Under the pieces are notes generated by a model, which saw only the letters and a program-made list of their open reading frames with translations, was not told the DNA's origin and made no database searches. The position numbers and the translations under genes were made by a program. A stretch of DNA of 5,495 nt from assembly GCA_026994095.1 (NCBI GenBank), contig JALWRU010000256.1, positions 1 through 5,495 on the forward strand, written 5' to 3'. The DNA is from Nitrospira sp. Its GTDB lineage: Bacteria; Nitrospirota; JACRHL01. Below are positions 1 to 5,495 of this stretch, piece by piece. Numbering within the stretch: the stretch's first letter is position 1; every line of letters begins with the position of its first letter.

Positions 1-1772
1 CGGGTGATGCTGCGCGACAGGTTCTGGCGTACATGCTCGGTCAGCAGGTCCATGTCACGGGTCTGCGGGGCGGCATCGGCCAGCGACTCTAAAATGGTAC
101 GCAGGTCGCGAATGGGGACCCGCTCTTTTAACAGGCGCTGCAACACACCGGTTACCTGACCCAGAGACAGCAGATCGGGCACCAGTTCCTCTACCACCTT
201 GGGCGCGGCAGCAGCCACCCGGTCGAGCATCTCGCGGGTCTCCTGGCGGCCCAGCAACTCCCAGGCGTGGTTGCGGATGACTTCAGTGATGTGGGTGGCG
301 ACCACGGTGGGCACATCCACCACGGTAAAGTTGGCCAACTGGGCCTGATCCTTGTAGGTTTCATCGATCCATACAGCGGGCAGGTTGAAGGCTGGCTCCT
401 GGGTGGGGGTACCGGGCAGTTCACGCTCGCTGCCACCGGGGCTCATGGCCAGCAACTGATTGGGGTGAACCTCCCAGCGGGCCACCGGGCTGCCCTTGAT
501 GAGAATGGCGTACTCGTTAGGCCCCAACTGCAGGTTGTCACGAATGTGGACCGGCGGCACCACCATACCGATGTCGGTAGCCAACTGGCGACGGATGGCC
601 TTGATGCGGTCCACCAGCCCGCCGTCTCCGGCACCATCCACCAGCGGTATCAGGCCGTAGCCCACCTCCAGTTCCATCAGGTCCAGGGATAGTAATTGAT
701 CCAGCGCCTCGGATTCAGGCACCTCCTCGGGGGTGGCCGGTTCGGCCTGTGCCACCGATTCAGCCAGCTGTTTGGCCTGCTGTTTGCGAGAGGCGCGGAT
801 GGAGGCGTAGGTCAAGCCGGCACCCATGGCTAAAAACGCCATATGGGGCAGGCCCGGAATCAGCCCGAAAAAGAACAGGATACCGCCGGAGGTGCCGAGC
901 ACTCGTGGCTGTACCAGGACCTGCTGGGAGATCTCCTGACCGAGCTGTTTTTTGGCCCCGGCGCGGGTCACCACGATACCGGCGGCGGTGGAGATCACCA
1001 GTGCCGGAATCTGTGCCACCAGACCATCGCCAATGGTTAACAGGGTGTAGTTCTCGGCGGCGGTGGCCAGTGACAGGCCCTTCTGGCCCACGCCGATGGC
1101 CAGACCACCGAACACGTTCACCAGTGTGACGATGATGCCAGCGATGGCGTCACCGCGCACAAACTTGCTGGCACCGTCCATGGCGCCGTAGAAGTCGGCC
1201 TCCCTGGCCACCGCTTCACGCCGGGTGCGGGCCTGATTCTCATCGATCAGACCGGCGTTCAGATCGGCATCGATGGCCATCTGTTTACCGGGCAGGGCAT
1301 CCAGGGTGAAGCGGGCTGCCACCTCGGCAATACGGCCTGAACCCTTGGTGATGACGATAAAGTTGATGAGTACCAGGATCGAGAAGACCACCAGCCCCAC
1401 CACATAGTTGCCGCCCACCACGAAGTTGCCAAACGACTCAATCACCTTGCCGACCGAGTCACCCCCCTTGTCGCCGTTCATCAGAATCAGGCGGGTAGAG
1501 GCCACGTTGAGGCCCAGCCGCAGCAGGGTTGCCAGCAGCAGAATGGACGGGAACACCGAAAAGTCGAGCGGGTTTTTGGTATACAGCGCCACCAGCAGGA
1601 TGACGATGCTCATGGTGATGCTGAAGCTCAACAGCAGGTCCAGCAGGACCGGTGGCAGGGGGATGACCATGATGATCAGCAGACCCACCACACCCAATGC
1701 CAGAGTGGTTTCAGAGTCGCGCAGCAGGGCGGAAAAACCGCCTTTTGCCGGTGTAGTCATGGGAGTACTCAT
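1..1772 (-). CDS. flhA: Flagellar biosynthesis protein FlhA (C-terminus cut by window edge)
   Basis: FlhA is the inner-membrane export-gate protein of the flagellar type III secretion system. It forms a nonameric ring whose cytoplasmic domain docks chaperone-substrate complexes. The reading frame is open from ATG at 1772-1770 to position 3, giving 590 codons. FlhA proteins are usually about 690-700 residues, so roughly the last 100 are missing. Residues 20-325 form the multi-helix membrane domain. The FHIPEP family signature is seen at about 147-170 (RIAEVAARF...LDALPGKQMAIDAD). R147, R154, D158 and D208 match charged residues known to matter in Salmonella FlhA, at the same numbers. A charged, Pro/Glu-rich linker spans about 326-356. 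The cytoplasmic domain starts near LLSLDLMELEVGYGLIPLVD (361-379). The ATG overlaps the flhB stop (ATGA) and lacks a clear Shine-Dalgarno site, suggesting coupled translation. A second Met at codon 5 is a possible alternative start. Confidence 0.97.
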   Translation of the reverse strand, partial: MSTPMTTPAKGGFSALLRDSETTLALGVVGLLIIMVIPLPPVLLDLLLSFSITMSIVILLVALYTKNPLDFSVFPSILLLATLLRLGLNVASTRLILMNGDKGGDSVGKVIESFGNFVVGGNYVVGLVVFSILVLINFIVITKGSGRIAEVAARFTLDALPGKQMAIDADLNAGLIDENQARTRREAVAREADFYGAMDGASKFVRGDAIAGIIVTLVNVFGGLAIGVGQKGLSLATAAENYTLLTIGDGLVAQIPALVISTAAGIVVTRAGAKKQLGQEISQQVLVQPRVLGTSGGILFFFGLIPGLPHMAFLAMGAGLTYASIRASRKQQAKQLAESVAQAEPATPEEVPESEALDQLLSLDLMELEVGYGLIPLVDGAGDGGLVDRIKAIRRQLATDIGMVVPPVHIRDNLQLGPNEYAILIKGSPVARWEVHPNQLLAMSPGGSERELPGTPTQEPAFNLPAVWIDETYKDQAQLANFTVVDVPTVVATHITEVIRNHAWELLGRQETREMLDRVAAAAPKVVEELVPDLLSLGQVTGVLQRLLKERVPIRDLRTILESLADAAPQTRDMDLLTEHVRQNLSRSIT

Positions 1773-2866
1773 TGGGCGGCTGCCATCTGCCCGGTGGGGG
1801 CGTTGGATTTATTGATGCGATAGACGAAGGCCAGTACCTCGGCCACTGCCTGATACAGATCCAGCGGAATTTCGCCACCCACCTCGACCCCTTTGAACAG
1901 GGCGCGGGCCAGCGGTTTGTCTTCCATGACCGGCACCCCGGCATCACGGGCGATCTCACGGATACGGGCGGCGATATGACCGGCCCCCTTGGCTACTACC
2001 AGCGGGGCGGCGTGGCTGTCCGGGCTGTATTTGATGGCGATGGCCAGATGGGTGGGGTTGGTCACCACCACGTCGGCGTCGGGCACATCGGACATCATCC
2101 GTTTTTTGGCGGCTTCCCGTTGCAGCGTACGGATGCGGGCGCGCACCATCGGGTCGCCCTCGGACTCCTTGAGCTCCTGTTTGACCTCTTGCATGGTCAT
2201 GCGCAGCTTCTTTTCGTGCTGAAAGCGCTGAAAGGCCAGATCGATGAGCCCCAGAATCAACAGCAGGAAGCCGGCCACAACGACGATCTTGAAGGCCACC
2301 GTGCCCAGATAGGGCAGCAGGGTGGAGTAGGGCATGCCTGCCAGCTCTGGCAGGTGGTTGGTTTCGCCTTTCAAGATGATGCCGACCGGTACACAGACCA
2401 TCACCAGCTTGAGTACCGATTTGACCCCCTCCATGAGGGTGGTGACCGACAACAGCCGCTTTACACCCTCTGCCGGGTTGATCTTGGAGAATTTGGGCAT
2501 CAGCGGATGCAGGCTACCGATGGGGCCGGTCTGTACCAGATGGCCAACGATACCGATGATGACCATGACCAGCATCAGCGGGGTCAACAAAGACAACGCC
2601 TCCCAGCAGGTATCCATCAGGATCTGTTGCATCTGCTGGATGGTCATTTCGGGTTGCACGGCGTGCTGCAAGGCCACTCGCATCAGATCACCGGCACGGC
2701 CCAGCATATCGCCGCCGCCAAACCAGAAAAACCCGACGATGACCAGCAAAGACATGGCTGCGGGCAGGTCGCGGCTTTTGGCCACCTGACCTTTTTTGAG
2801 CGCATCTTCCCGCCGTTTGGGGGTGGCGCGCTCGGTCTTTTCTTGTCCGCTATTGGATTCAGCCAT
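1769..2866 (-). CDS. flhB: Flagellar biosynthesis protein FlhB, self-cleaving specificity switch
   Basis: FlhB is an inner-membrane component of the flagellar type III export gate. It switches export from rod/hook to filament substrates after cleaving itself. The 365-residue length is close to the family norm (Salmonella about 383). The N-terminus has the typical basic start EKTERATPKRREDALKKGQVAKSRDL (residues 9-34, quoted in part). Hydrophobic segments lie near 37-52, 88-112, 150-166 and 187-212. A charged linker follows (KKLRMTMQEVKQELKESEGDP, about 219-239). The cleavage motif N270-P271-T272-H273 is intact, one residue from the Salmonella position N269, so autocleavage between Asn and Pro is expected. 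The short C-terminal domain ends at about 365 without the long tail of some homologues. The gene starts 6 bases after the fliR stop with only a weak AGGCGA-like ribosome site, and its TGA overlaps the flhA start. Confidence 0.97.
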   Translation of the reverse strand: MAESNSGQEKTERATPKRREDALKKGQVAKSRDLPAAMSLLVIVGFFWFGGGDMLGRAGDLMRVALQHAVQPEMTIQQMQQILMDTCWEALSLLTPLMLVMVIIGIVGHLVQTGPIGSLHPLMPKFSKINPAEGVKRLLSVTTLMEGVKSVLKLVMVCVPVGIILKGETNHLPELAGMPYSTLLPYLGTVAFKIVVVAGFLLLILGLIDLAFQRFQHEKKLRMTMQEVKQELKESEGDPMVRARIRTLQREAAKKRMMSDVPDADVVVTNPTHLAIAIKYSPDSHAAPLVVAKGAGHIAARIREIARDAGVPVMEDKPLARALFKGVEVGGEIPLDLYQAVAEVLAFVYRINKSNAPTGQMAAAQ

Positions 2867-2872
2867 GGTCGC

Positions 2873-3652
2873 CTACTGCATGCTCACAATCAGGTTGGCC
2901 AAGGTCGGCTCCAGACCGATGTAGGCGTCGCTCATGAGCGCCACCACATAGGGCAGGCTGACACCGAGGGCCAAAAACCCCAGCGCCACGGTCATGGGCA
3001 TGGCCACCATCATGACGTGCATCTGCGGCACCGCGCGGGAGATCACCCCCATGCCCACATTGGCCAGCAGGATGGCGGCCACCACCGGTGCGGCAATCTT
3101 GAGGCCGGTAGTGAACAGGCCAAATACCAGCGTGATCATCAGGTCGGCAAAGCTGGCGCTCAAATGGATGGCCATGGGCGGCAATACCGAGAAGCTGGTG
3201 ACCAGCGCCTGCAAGATGGTGTGGTGGGCGTCCAGCGCCAACAGGATGAGGAAATTCAGCACGGTCAAAAACTGACCGATCAACGGCACCGGCGTCTGGG
3301 TCTGCGGGTCCACCGCCTGTGCCAGCGTCAGGCCCAGCATGTACCCCATGATCTCACCGGCAAACTCAAAGGCCACTGCGATCAGTCGCACGGTGTAGCC
3401 GATGATGCCGCCGAACACCACCTCCATGAAGATGGCAGGCAGCCAGGCCAGCAGGTTGTCCGGCAGGCCACCGATAAAATAGCCATTCACGGACGGGTAC
3501 AGCATGGCCGCCAGCAGTAATGCAATGGCGATCTTTACCTGACGGGGTACCGAGGCATCACCCAGCAGCGGCATGGTGCCGATGATGGCCGCCACGCGGG
3601 TCAGCACCAGCATGAAGGCCGGGAACTCGCCAAATGGAATCGCCAGCGGCAT
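2873..3652 (-). CDS. fliR: Flagellar biosynthesis protein FliR
   Basis: FliR is a polytopic inner-membrane protein that builds, with FliP and FliQ, the helical export-gate core of the flagellar type III apparatus. The 259 residues match the family length (about 260). Hydrophobic segments are visible near residues 12-30, 43-60, 73-97, 130-150, 178-205 and 222-248. The family motif SRAVPQM is at 215-221, followed by H where Asn is common. The segment GLTLAQAVDPQTQTPVPLIGQ (117-137, quoted to show the loop) is also FliR-like. The frame is open upstream as far as 3970, but a start there would run through all of fliQ in another frame. The ATG at 3652-3650 forms TAATG with the fliQ stop and begins MPLAIPFGEF, as expected. 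No strong ribosome site is seen, so translational coupling to fliQ is likely. Confidence 0.96.
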   Translation of the reverse strand: MPLAIPFGEFPAFMLVLTRVAAIIGTMPLLGDASVPRQVKIAIALLLAAMLYPSVNGYFIGGLPDNLLAWLPAIFMEVVFGGIIGYTVRLIAVAFEFAGEIMGYMLGLTLAQAVDPQTQTPVPLIGQFLTVLNFLILLALDAHHTILQALVTSFSVLPPMAIHLSASFADLMITLVFGLFTTGLKIAAPVVAAILLANVGMGVISRAVPQMHVMMVAMPMTVALGFLALGVSLPYVVALMSDAYIGLEPTLANLIVSMQ

Positions 3653-3921
3653 TAGCTGGTCAGCCCCGGAATCATGATGAACAGGTCTTCCACAAAGCGC
3701 AGAAAGGTGGAGATCATCCACGGCATAAACAGGGCCGTGGCGACAAACACGGCAAAGATCTTGGGCACGAAGGTCAGGGTCATCTCGTTGATCTGGGTGG
3801 TGGCCTGCACGATGCTGATCAGCACACCGACTACCAGACTGATGACCAGCATGGGGGCCGCCAGCATGAGCGTGAGTTGCAAGGCCCGATGGCCGATGTC
3901 GATCACCATCTCCGGTGTCAT
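3652..3921 (-). CDS. fliQ: Flagellar biosynthesis protein FliQ
   Basis: FliQ is a small inner-membrane subunit of the FliP5-FliQ4-FliR1 export-gate complex. The 89 residues are exactly the typical family length. Two hydrophobic hairpin helices lie at about 16-40 and 50-76. They are separated by the conserved cytoplasmic stretch QATTQINEMTLTFVPKI (about 39-55), which is diagnostic of FliQ and its injectisome relatives (SctS). The neighbours are flagellar FliR, FlhB and FlhA, so the flagellar assignment is preferred. The ATG at 3921-3919 has the only strong Shine-Dalgarno site in the operon (AGGAG, 8-base spacing). A sigma-54-type promoter lies about 75 bases further upstream. Together these mark fliQ as the first gene of the transcript. 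No fliP sequence precedes it, which is unusual because fliP, fliQ and fliR are commonly contiguous. Confidence 0.96.
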   Translation of the reverse strand: MTPEMVIDIGHRALQLTLMLAAPMLVISLVVGVLISIVQATTQINEMTLTFVPKIFAVFVATALFMPWMISTFLRFVEDLFIMIPGLTS

Positions 3922-3929
3922 CTGGCAAG

Positions 3930-3934
3930 CTCCT
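3930..3934 (-). promoter_or_regulatory. Strong ribosome binding site of fliQ
   Basis: On the minus strand AGGAG stands 8 bases before the fliQ ATG, within TCAGGAG. It is the best Shine-Dalgarno match in the flagellar operon. The three downstream genes overlap or nearly abut and have weak sites, so ribosome loading probably begins here. Confidence 0.8.
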
Positions 3935-3959
3935 GACCGAACGTTGACTTGGCGGCCCC

Positions 3960-3979
3960 ACCGGTGCCATTACCGGTGC
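3960..3979. repeat. Tandem ACCGGTGC direct repeat in the fliQ leader
   Basis: ACCGGTGC occurs at 3960-3967 and again at 3972-3979, a 12-base period. The first copy sits in the 8-bp palindrome CACCGGTG (3959-3966), and the second holds the palindrome ACCGGT. If the sigma-54 start near 3984 is right, both copies lie in the first 25 bases of the fliQ mRNA. Function unknown; chance is possible in GC-rich DNA. Confidence 0.4.
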
Positions 3980-3994
3980 GTCAGACAGGTAGAT

Positions 3995-4010
3995 AGCAAT
4001 GCGGGTGCCA
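3995..4010 (-). promoter_or_regulatory. Sigma-54 (RpoN) promoter for fliQ-fliR-flhB-flhA
   Basis: Read on the minus strand the sequence is TGGCACCCGCATTGCT. This fits the sigma-54 consensus TGGCAC-N5-TTGCW exactly, with the invariant GG (-24) and GC (-12) 10 bases apart. Placing the C of the GC at -12 puts the transcript start near 3984 and gives fliQ a leader of about 63 bases. Many polar-flagellate bacteria use RpoN promoters for early and middle flagellar operons, activated by FleQ/FlrC-type enhancer-binding proteins. The match and its position are seen; use by the cell is inferred. Confidence 0.75.
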
Positions 4011-4076
4011 CCCGTTGGTAAAAGTCAGAGGCCGTCGGGAAAACCGCGCCAATGCTTGAGTAAAAAGTTTTGCGCT

Positions 4077-4140
4077 GGCGAGATCGGGCAGGGATGTTGT
4101 GCCCTTTGAGCCTCAAAGCCCCGGCTTTTTGCCGATCGCC
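4077..4140. repeat. Nested inverted-repeat region between fliQ and thiO
   Basis: The left arm at 4077-4090 (GGCGAGATCGGGCA) can pair with the right arm at 4130-4140 (TGCCGATCGCC) through 11 base pairs interrupted by small bulges. The enclosed 39 bases hold the perfect dyad 4104-4118. Alternative pairings also exist: GGGCA (4086-4090) with TGCCC (4100-4104), and CGGC-TTTTT-GCCG at 4122-4134. No run of T follows the outer stem, so it is not an ordinary terminator. It could be a folded leader of thiO RNA, a protein-binding array, or a dispersed REP-like element. It lacks the CUGAGA and other core motifs of a TPP riboswitch. Confidence 0.45.
4104..4118. promoter_or_regulatory. Perfect 15-bp dyad, candidate enhancer-binding-protein site
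   Basis: CTTTGAG-C-CTCAAAG is a perfect 7-bp inverted repeat around one central base. Its centre is about 127 bases upstream of the predicted sigma-54 start at 3984. Activators of sigma-54 promoters commonly bind dyads about 80-150 bases upstream, so this is a reasonable activator site for the fliQ promoter. It also lies 150 bases before thiO and could instead serve that gene. The protein is not identifiable from the site. Confidence 0.45.
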
Positions 4141-4187
4141 GTTGGAATATTGACGGTGGTCCGAAAGGGCGTCACGCTGCTTGCGCG

Positions 4188-4209
4188 ATTGGGTGGCGCG
4201 ACCCACAAT
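4188..4209 (+). other. Hairpin in the thiO upstream region
   Basis: ATTGGGT (4188-4194) pairs with ACCCA plus AAT (4201-4205 and 4207-4209), leaving one bulged C and a GGCGCG loop. It makes an 8-bp stem ending 51 bases before the thiO start. No U-tract follows, so it is not a terminator. It may be a leader hairpin or an operator. Confidence 0.35.
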
Positions 4210-4247
4210 GAACGGGCTGGCCGAATCTTCTACCAGTGTCTTTTGAC

Positions 4248-4251
4248 GGAG
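4248..4251 (+). promoter_or_regulatory. Ribosome binding site of thiO
   Basis: GGAG stands 9 bases before the ATG at 4261. An in-frame TGA lies directly before that ATG (4258-4260), so no upstream start is possible. The next in-frame Met is at residue 101, beyond the FAD-binding motif, so this start is secure. Confidence 0.7.
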
Positions 4252-4260
4252 CGTGATTGA

Positions 4261-5451
4261 ATGTCTTCAGCCAGCCAGATCCATTTCCCGGAGAGTGGTC
4301 CCGCACCGGATGTACTGGTCGTCGGGGGGGGCATTATCGGCACGCTGACCGCCCTGTCACTGGCCGACCGGGGCCTCAAGGTGGTGGTGGTGGAGCGCAG
4401 CGTGTCGATTAAAGAGTCGTCCTGGGCCGGGGCAGGCATTCTGTCGCCCATCTATCCGTGGAAGTACCCGGACGCCCTCAGCCATCTGGTGAACTACAGC
4501 CTCGATATCTATCCGGAGTTGATTGAGCGCCTGCAGGAGACTTCCGGGGTCGACCCGCAGATGGTGACTTCCGGGCTGATCATTCCGGTCTATCAGGCAG
4601 GCGAGTGGGAGGCCCTGAGCGAGGCAGCCCCCTGGAGCCAGAAGTTTGGCTGGCAGGTGGAGCGGCTGACCGCAGAGGAGGCCCGCACGGTAGAGCCGTG
4701 TCTGGGTGAGGGCCTGGTAGGGGCCATGTACTGGCCTGAGGTGGCACAGGTGAGAAACCCGCGCCTGACCCAGGCGGCGCGGTATGCGGCCCAGTCGGCG
4801 GGGGTGGAGTTTCATACCGATCAGGAAGTCACCGAAATCGTCCATCGGCAGGGCCGGGTGGAGCAGGTGCGGTGTCACGACAACGTCTTTACCGCCGACC
4901 GGTTTGTGATTGCCAGCGGTAGCTGGAGCGGCGGGCTGGCAGCGCAGGTGGGGCTGAACCTGCCGGTGCAGCCGGTCAAGGGGCAGATTTTGTTACTCAA
5001 GGCCGAGCCGGGTCGCTTGAAGCACATCATCAAACACGATCAGGCCTATCTGGTGCCCCGCACCGACGGCCATATATTAGTAGGGGCCACCATGGAGATG
5101 GCGGGCTTTGACCGGGCCACCACCCTGTCGGCCATGCACTTTTTAAGCGGGGCGTTATTATCGATGGCACCGTCGCTTGCAGATGCAGAGGTGGCGCAGC
5201 AGTGGACTGGCCTGCGCCCTGGAACCCCGGATGGTTTGCCCTATCTGGGGGCCGCGCCAGGTTTTGACAACCTGTATGTGGCGGCGGGGCACTACCGCAA
5301 CGGTGTGGTGTTATCCCCCGCGACTGCCAACGTCATGGCCGATCTGATCTGTGGTGACACCCCGGCGGTGTCGGAGGACGTTCTGTCAGCCTTCGCGGTC
5401 GATCGGGCGACCGTCGATCACGCCGAGTTGGGGTTGCCGGAGCGGGTGTAG
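4261..5451 (+). CDS. thiO: Glycine oxidase ThiO, FAD-dependent (DAO family)
   Basis: ThiO oxidises glycine with FAD to iminoacetate (dehydroglycine), a precursor that ThiG joins to build the thiazole of thiamine; it acts in the cytoplasm. The protein has 396 residues, a little longer than the usual 365-370, with about 15 extra at the N-terminus. The dinucleotide-binding motif DVLVVGGGIIG is at 17-27, and the strand ends at E45 (VVVVER), which should hold the ribose. Typical family segments follow: SSWAGAGILSP (53-63), PVKGQILLL (238-246), YLVPRTDGHILVGAT (263-277), TGLRPGTPDGLPYLG (316-330) and AGHYRNGVVLSPAT (342-355). R319, R346 and Y263 correspond to the substrate-side Arg and Tyr of characterised glycine oxidases. 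No thiS, thiG or thiE is nearby, so the pathway role rests on similarity; another small-amine oxidase of the DAO family is the alternative. It is divergent from fliQ, and I found no convincing promoter for it. Confidence 0.87.
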   Translation: MSSASQIHFPESGPAPDVLVVGGGIIGTLTALSLADRGLKVVVVERSVSIKESSWAGAGILSPIYPWKYPDALSHLVNYSLDIYPELIERLQETSGVDPQMVTSGLIIPVYQAGEWEALSEAAPWSQKFGWQVERLTAEEARTVEPCLGEGLVGAMYWPEVAQVRNPRLTQAARYAAQSAGVEFHTDQEVTEIVHRQGRVEQVRCHDNVFTADRFVIASGSWSGGLAAQVGLNLPVQPVKGQILLLKAEPGRLKHIIKHDQAYLVPRTDGHILVGATMEMAGFDRATTLSAMHFLSGALLSMAPSLADAEVAQQWTGLRPGTPDGLPYLGAAPGFDNLYVAAGHYRNGVVLSPATANVMADLICGDTPAVSEDVLSAFAVDRATVDHAELGLPERV

Positions 5452-5459
5452 CCTTCAGA

Positions 5460-5488
5460 TTGTCGAAAGACCGAATTTAGTCTATATT
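5460..5488 (+). promoter_or_regulatory. Candidate sigma-70 promoter for a gene beyond the right edge
   Basis: TTGTCG (5460-5465, four of six -35 bases) and TATATT (5483-5488, five of six -10 bases) are separated by 17 bases. They lie in an AT-rich stretch just after the thiO stop. Transcription would start at about the window edge. The downstream gene is not visible. Confidence 0.45.
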
Positions 5489-5494
5489 TAGACT
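5475..5494. promoter_or_regulatory. Operator-like inverted and direct repeat over the -10 box
   Basis: AGTCTA (5479-5484) and TAGACT (5489-5494) are perfect inverted arms around TATT. The same bases also form a direct repeat, ATTTAGTCT then ATTTAGACT (8 of 9 identical), 11 bases apart, about one helical turn. The element covers the candidate -10 box, where a repressor would block transcription. There is no GC-rich stem, so it is not a terminator for thiO. Confidence 0.45.
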
Positions 5495-5495
5495 G

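Noticed and set aside
267..692. Plus-strand and other minus-strand open frames within 191-1130
   Set aside because: All lie over the unbroken flhA frame, which carries the family signature and conserved residues.
1772..3520. A 582-codon plus-strand open frame antisense to flhB and fliR
   Set aside because: The His/Gln/Gly-rich product is the typical shadow of hydrophobic genes read on the opposite strand in GC-rich DNA, and flhB and fliR are certain.
2873..3970. A longer FliR beginning upstream at 3970
   Set aside because: The extra 106 residues are fliQ read in the wrong frame. The ATG at 3652-3650 gives the normal family length and N-terminus.
4061..4092. Possible sigma-28 flagellar promoter (AAAAGTTT) on the plus strand
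   Set aside because: The -10 position has nothing close to GCCGATAA at the required spacing, and it would point at thiO rather than a flagellar gene.
4101..4134. Rho-independent terminator from CTTTGAG/CTCAAAG or CGGC-TTTTT-GCCG
   Set aside because: The T run is in the loop of the second stem and only five bases long, no T tract follows the first stem directly, and no gene on either strand ends nearby.
4150..4178. TTGACG as a -35 box for a thiO sigma-70 promoter
   Set aside because: At 17 bases the -10 position reads CACGCT, only two of six matches, so the promoter is not supported.
3970..4206. A 78-codon minus-strand open frame starting at GTG in the fliQ-thiO intergenic region
   Set aside because: It has no usable ribosome site, its product is basic and resembles no family I know, it is not a FliP remnant, and its end overlaps the sigma-54 promoter. 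It is most likely chance in GC-rich DNA.
4357..4878. A 173-codon minus-strand open frame inside thiO
   Set aside because: It is antisense to the conserved FAD-binding and substrate regions of ThiO and has no recognisable motif.

Overview
The window carries the downstream half of a flagellar type III export gene set on the minus strand (fliQ, fliR, flhB and the first 590 codons of flhA) and one complete plus-strand gene for a ThiO-type glycine oxidase. Base composition is GC-rich, codons favour G or C at third positions, and the proteins look like those of flagellated Gram-negative bacteria. I read it as Pseudomonadota (Proteobacteria). The sequence does not fix the class: the FlhA wording would suit deltaproteobacterial-type or magnetococcal lineages as well as a gammaproteobacterium.

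Positions 1-3921, minus strand, hold a compact operon read from right to left: fliQ, fliR (TAATG overlap), flhB (6-base gap) and flhA (ATGA overlap). flhA runs off the left edge. FliQ and FliR belong to the membrane export gate, FlhB is the self-cleaving substrate-specificity switch, and FlhA is the nonameric export-gate and docking protein. All four retain their family hallmarks and none is frameshifted. fliP, which usually precedes fliQ, is not here, so fliQ is the first gene of its transcription unit.

Positions 3922-4260 are a 339-base divergent intergenic region with no convincing gene. On the minus strand it holds a near-consensus sigma-54 promoter (TGGCAC-N5-TTGCT) about 75 bases upstream of fliQ. 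Further upstream lie a perfect 15-bp dyad, in the place expected for an enhancer-binding protein, and a larger nested inverted repeat. A strong Shine-Dalgarno site precedes fliQ and a moderate one precedes the plus-strand gene.

Positions 4261-5451, plus strand, encode the FAD-dependent amine oxidase, most likely ThiO, which supplies iminoacetate for the thiazole half of thiamine. Its placement next to the flagellar operon looks like divergent adjacency rather than shared function. The last 36 bases hold a plausible sigma-70 promoter for a gene beyond the right edge, with a symmetric operator-like element over its -10 box.

I found no undescribed multi-gene system. The parts worth a second look are regulatory: the sigma-54 promoter with its upstream dyad, the separation of fliQ from fliP, and the promoter/operator at the right edge.
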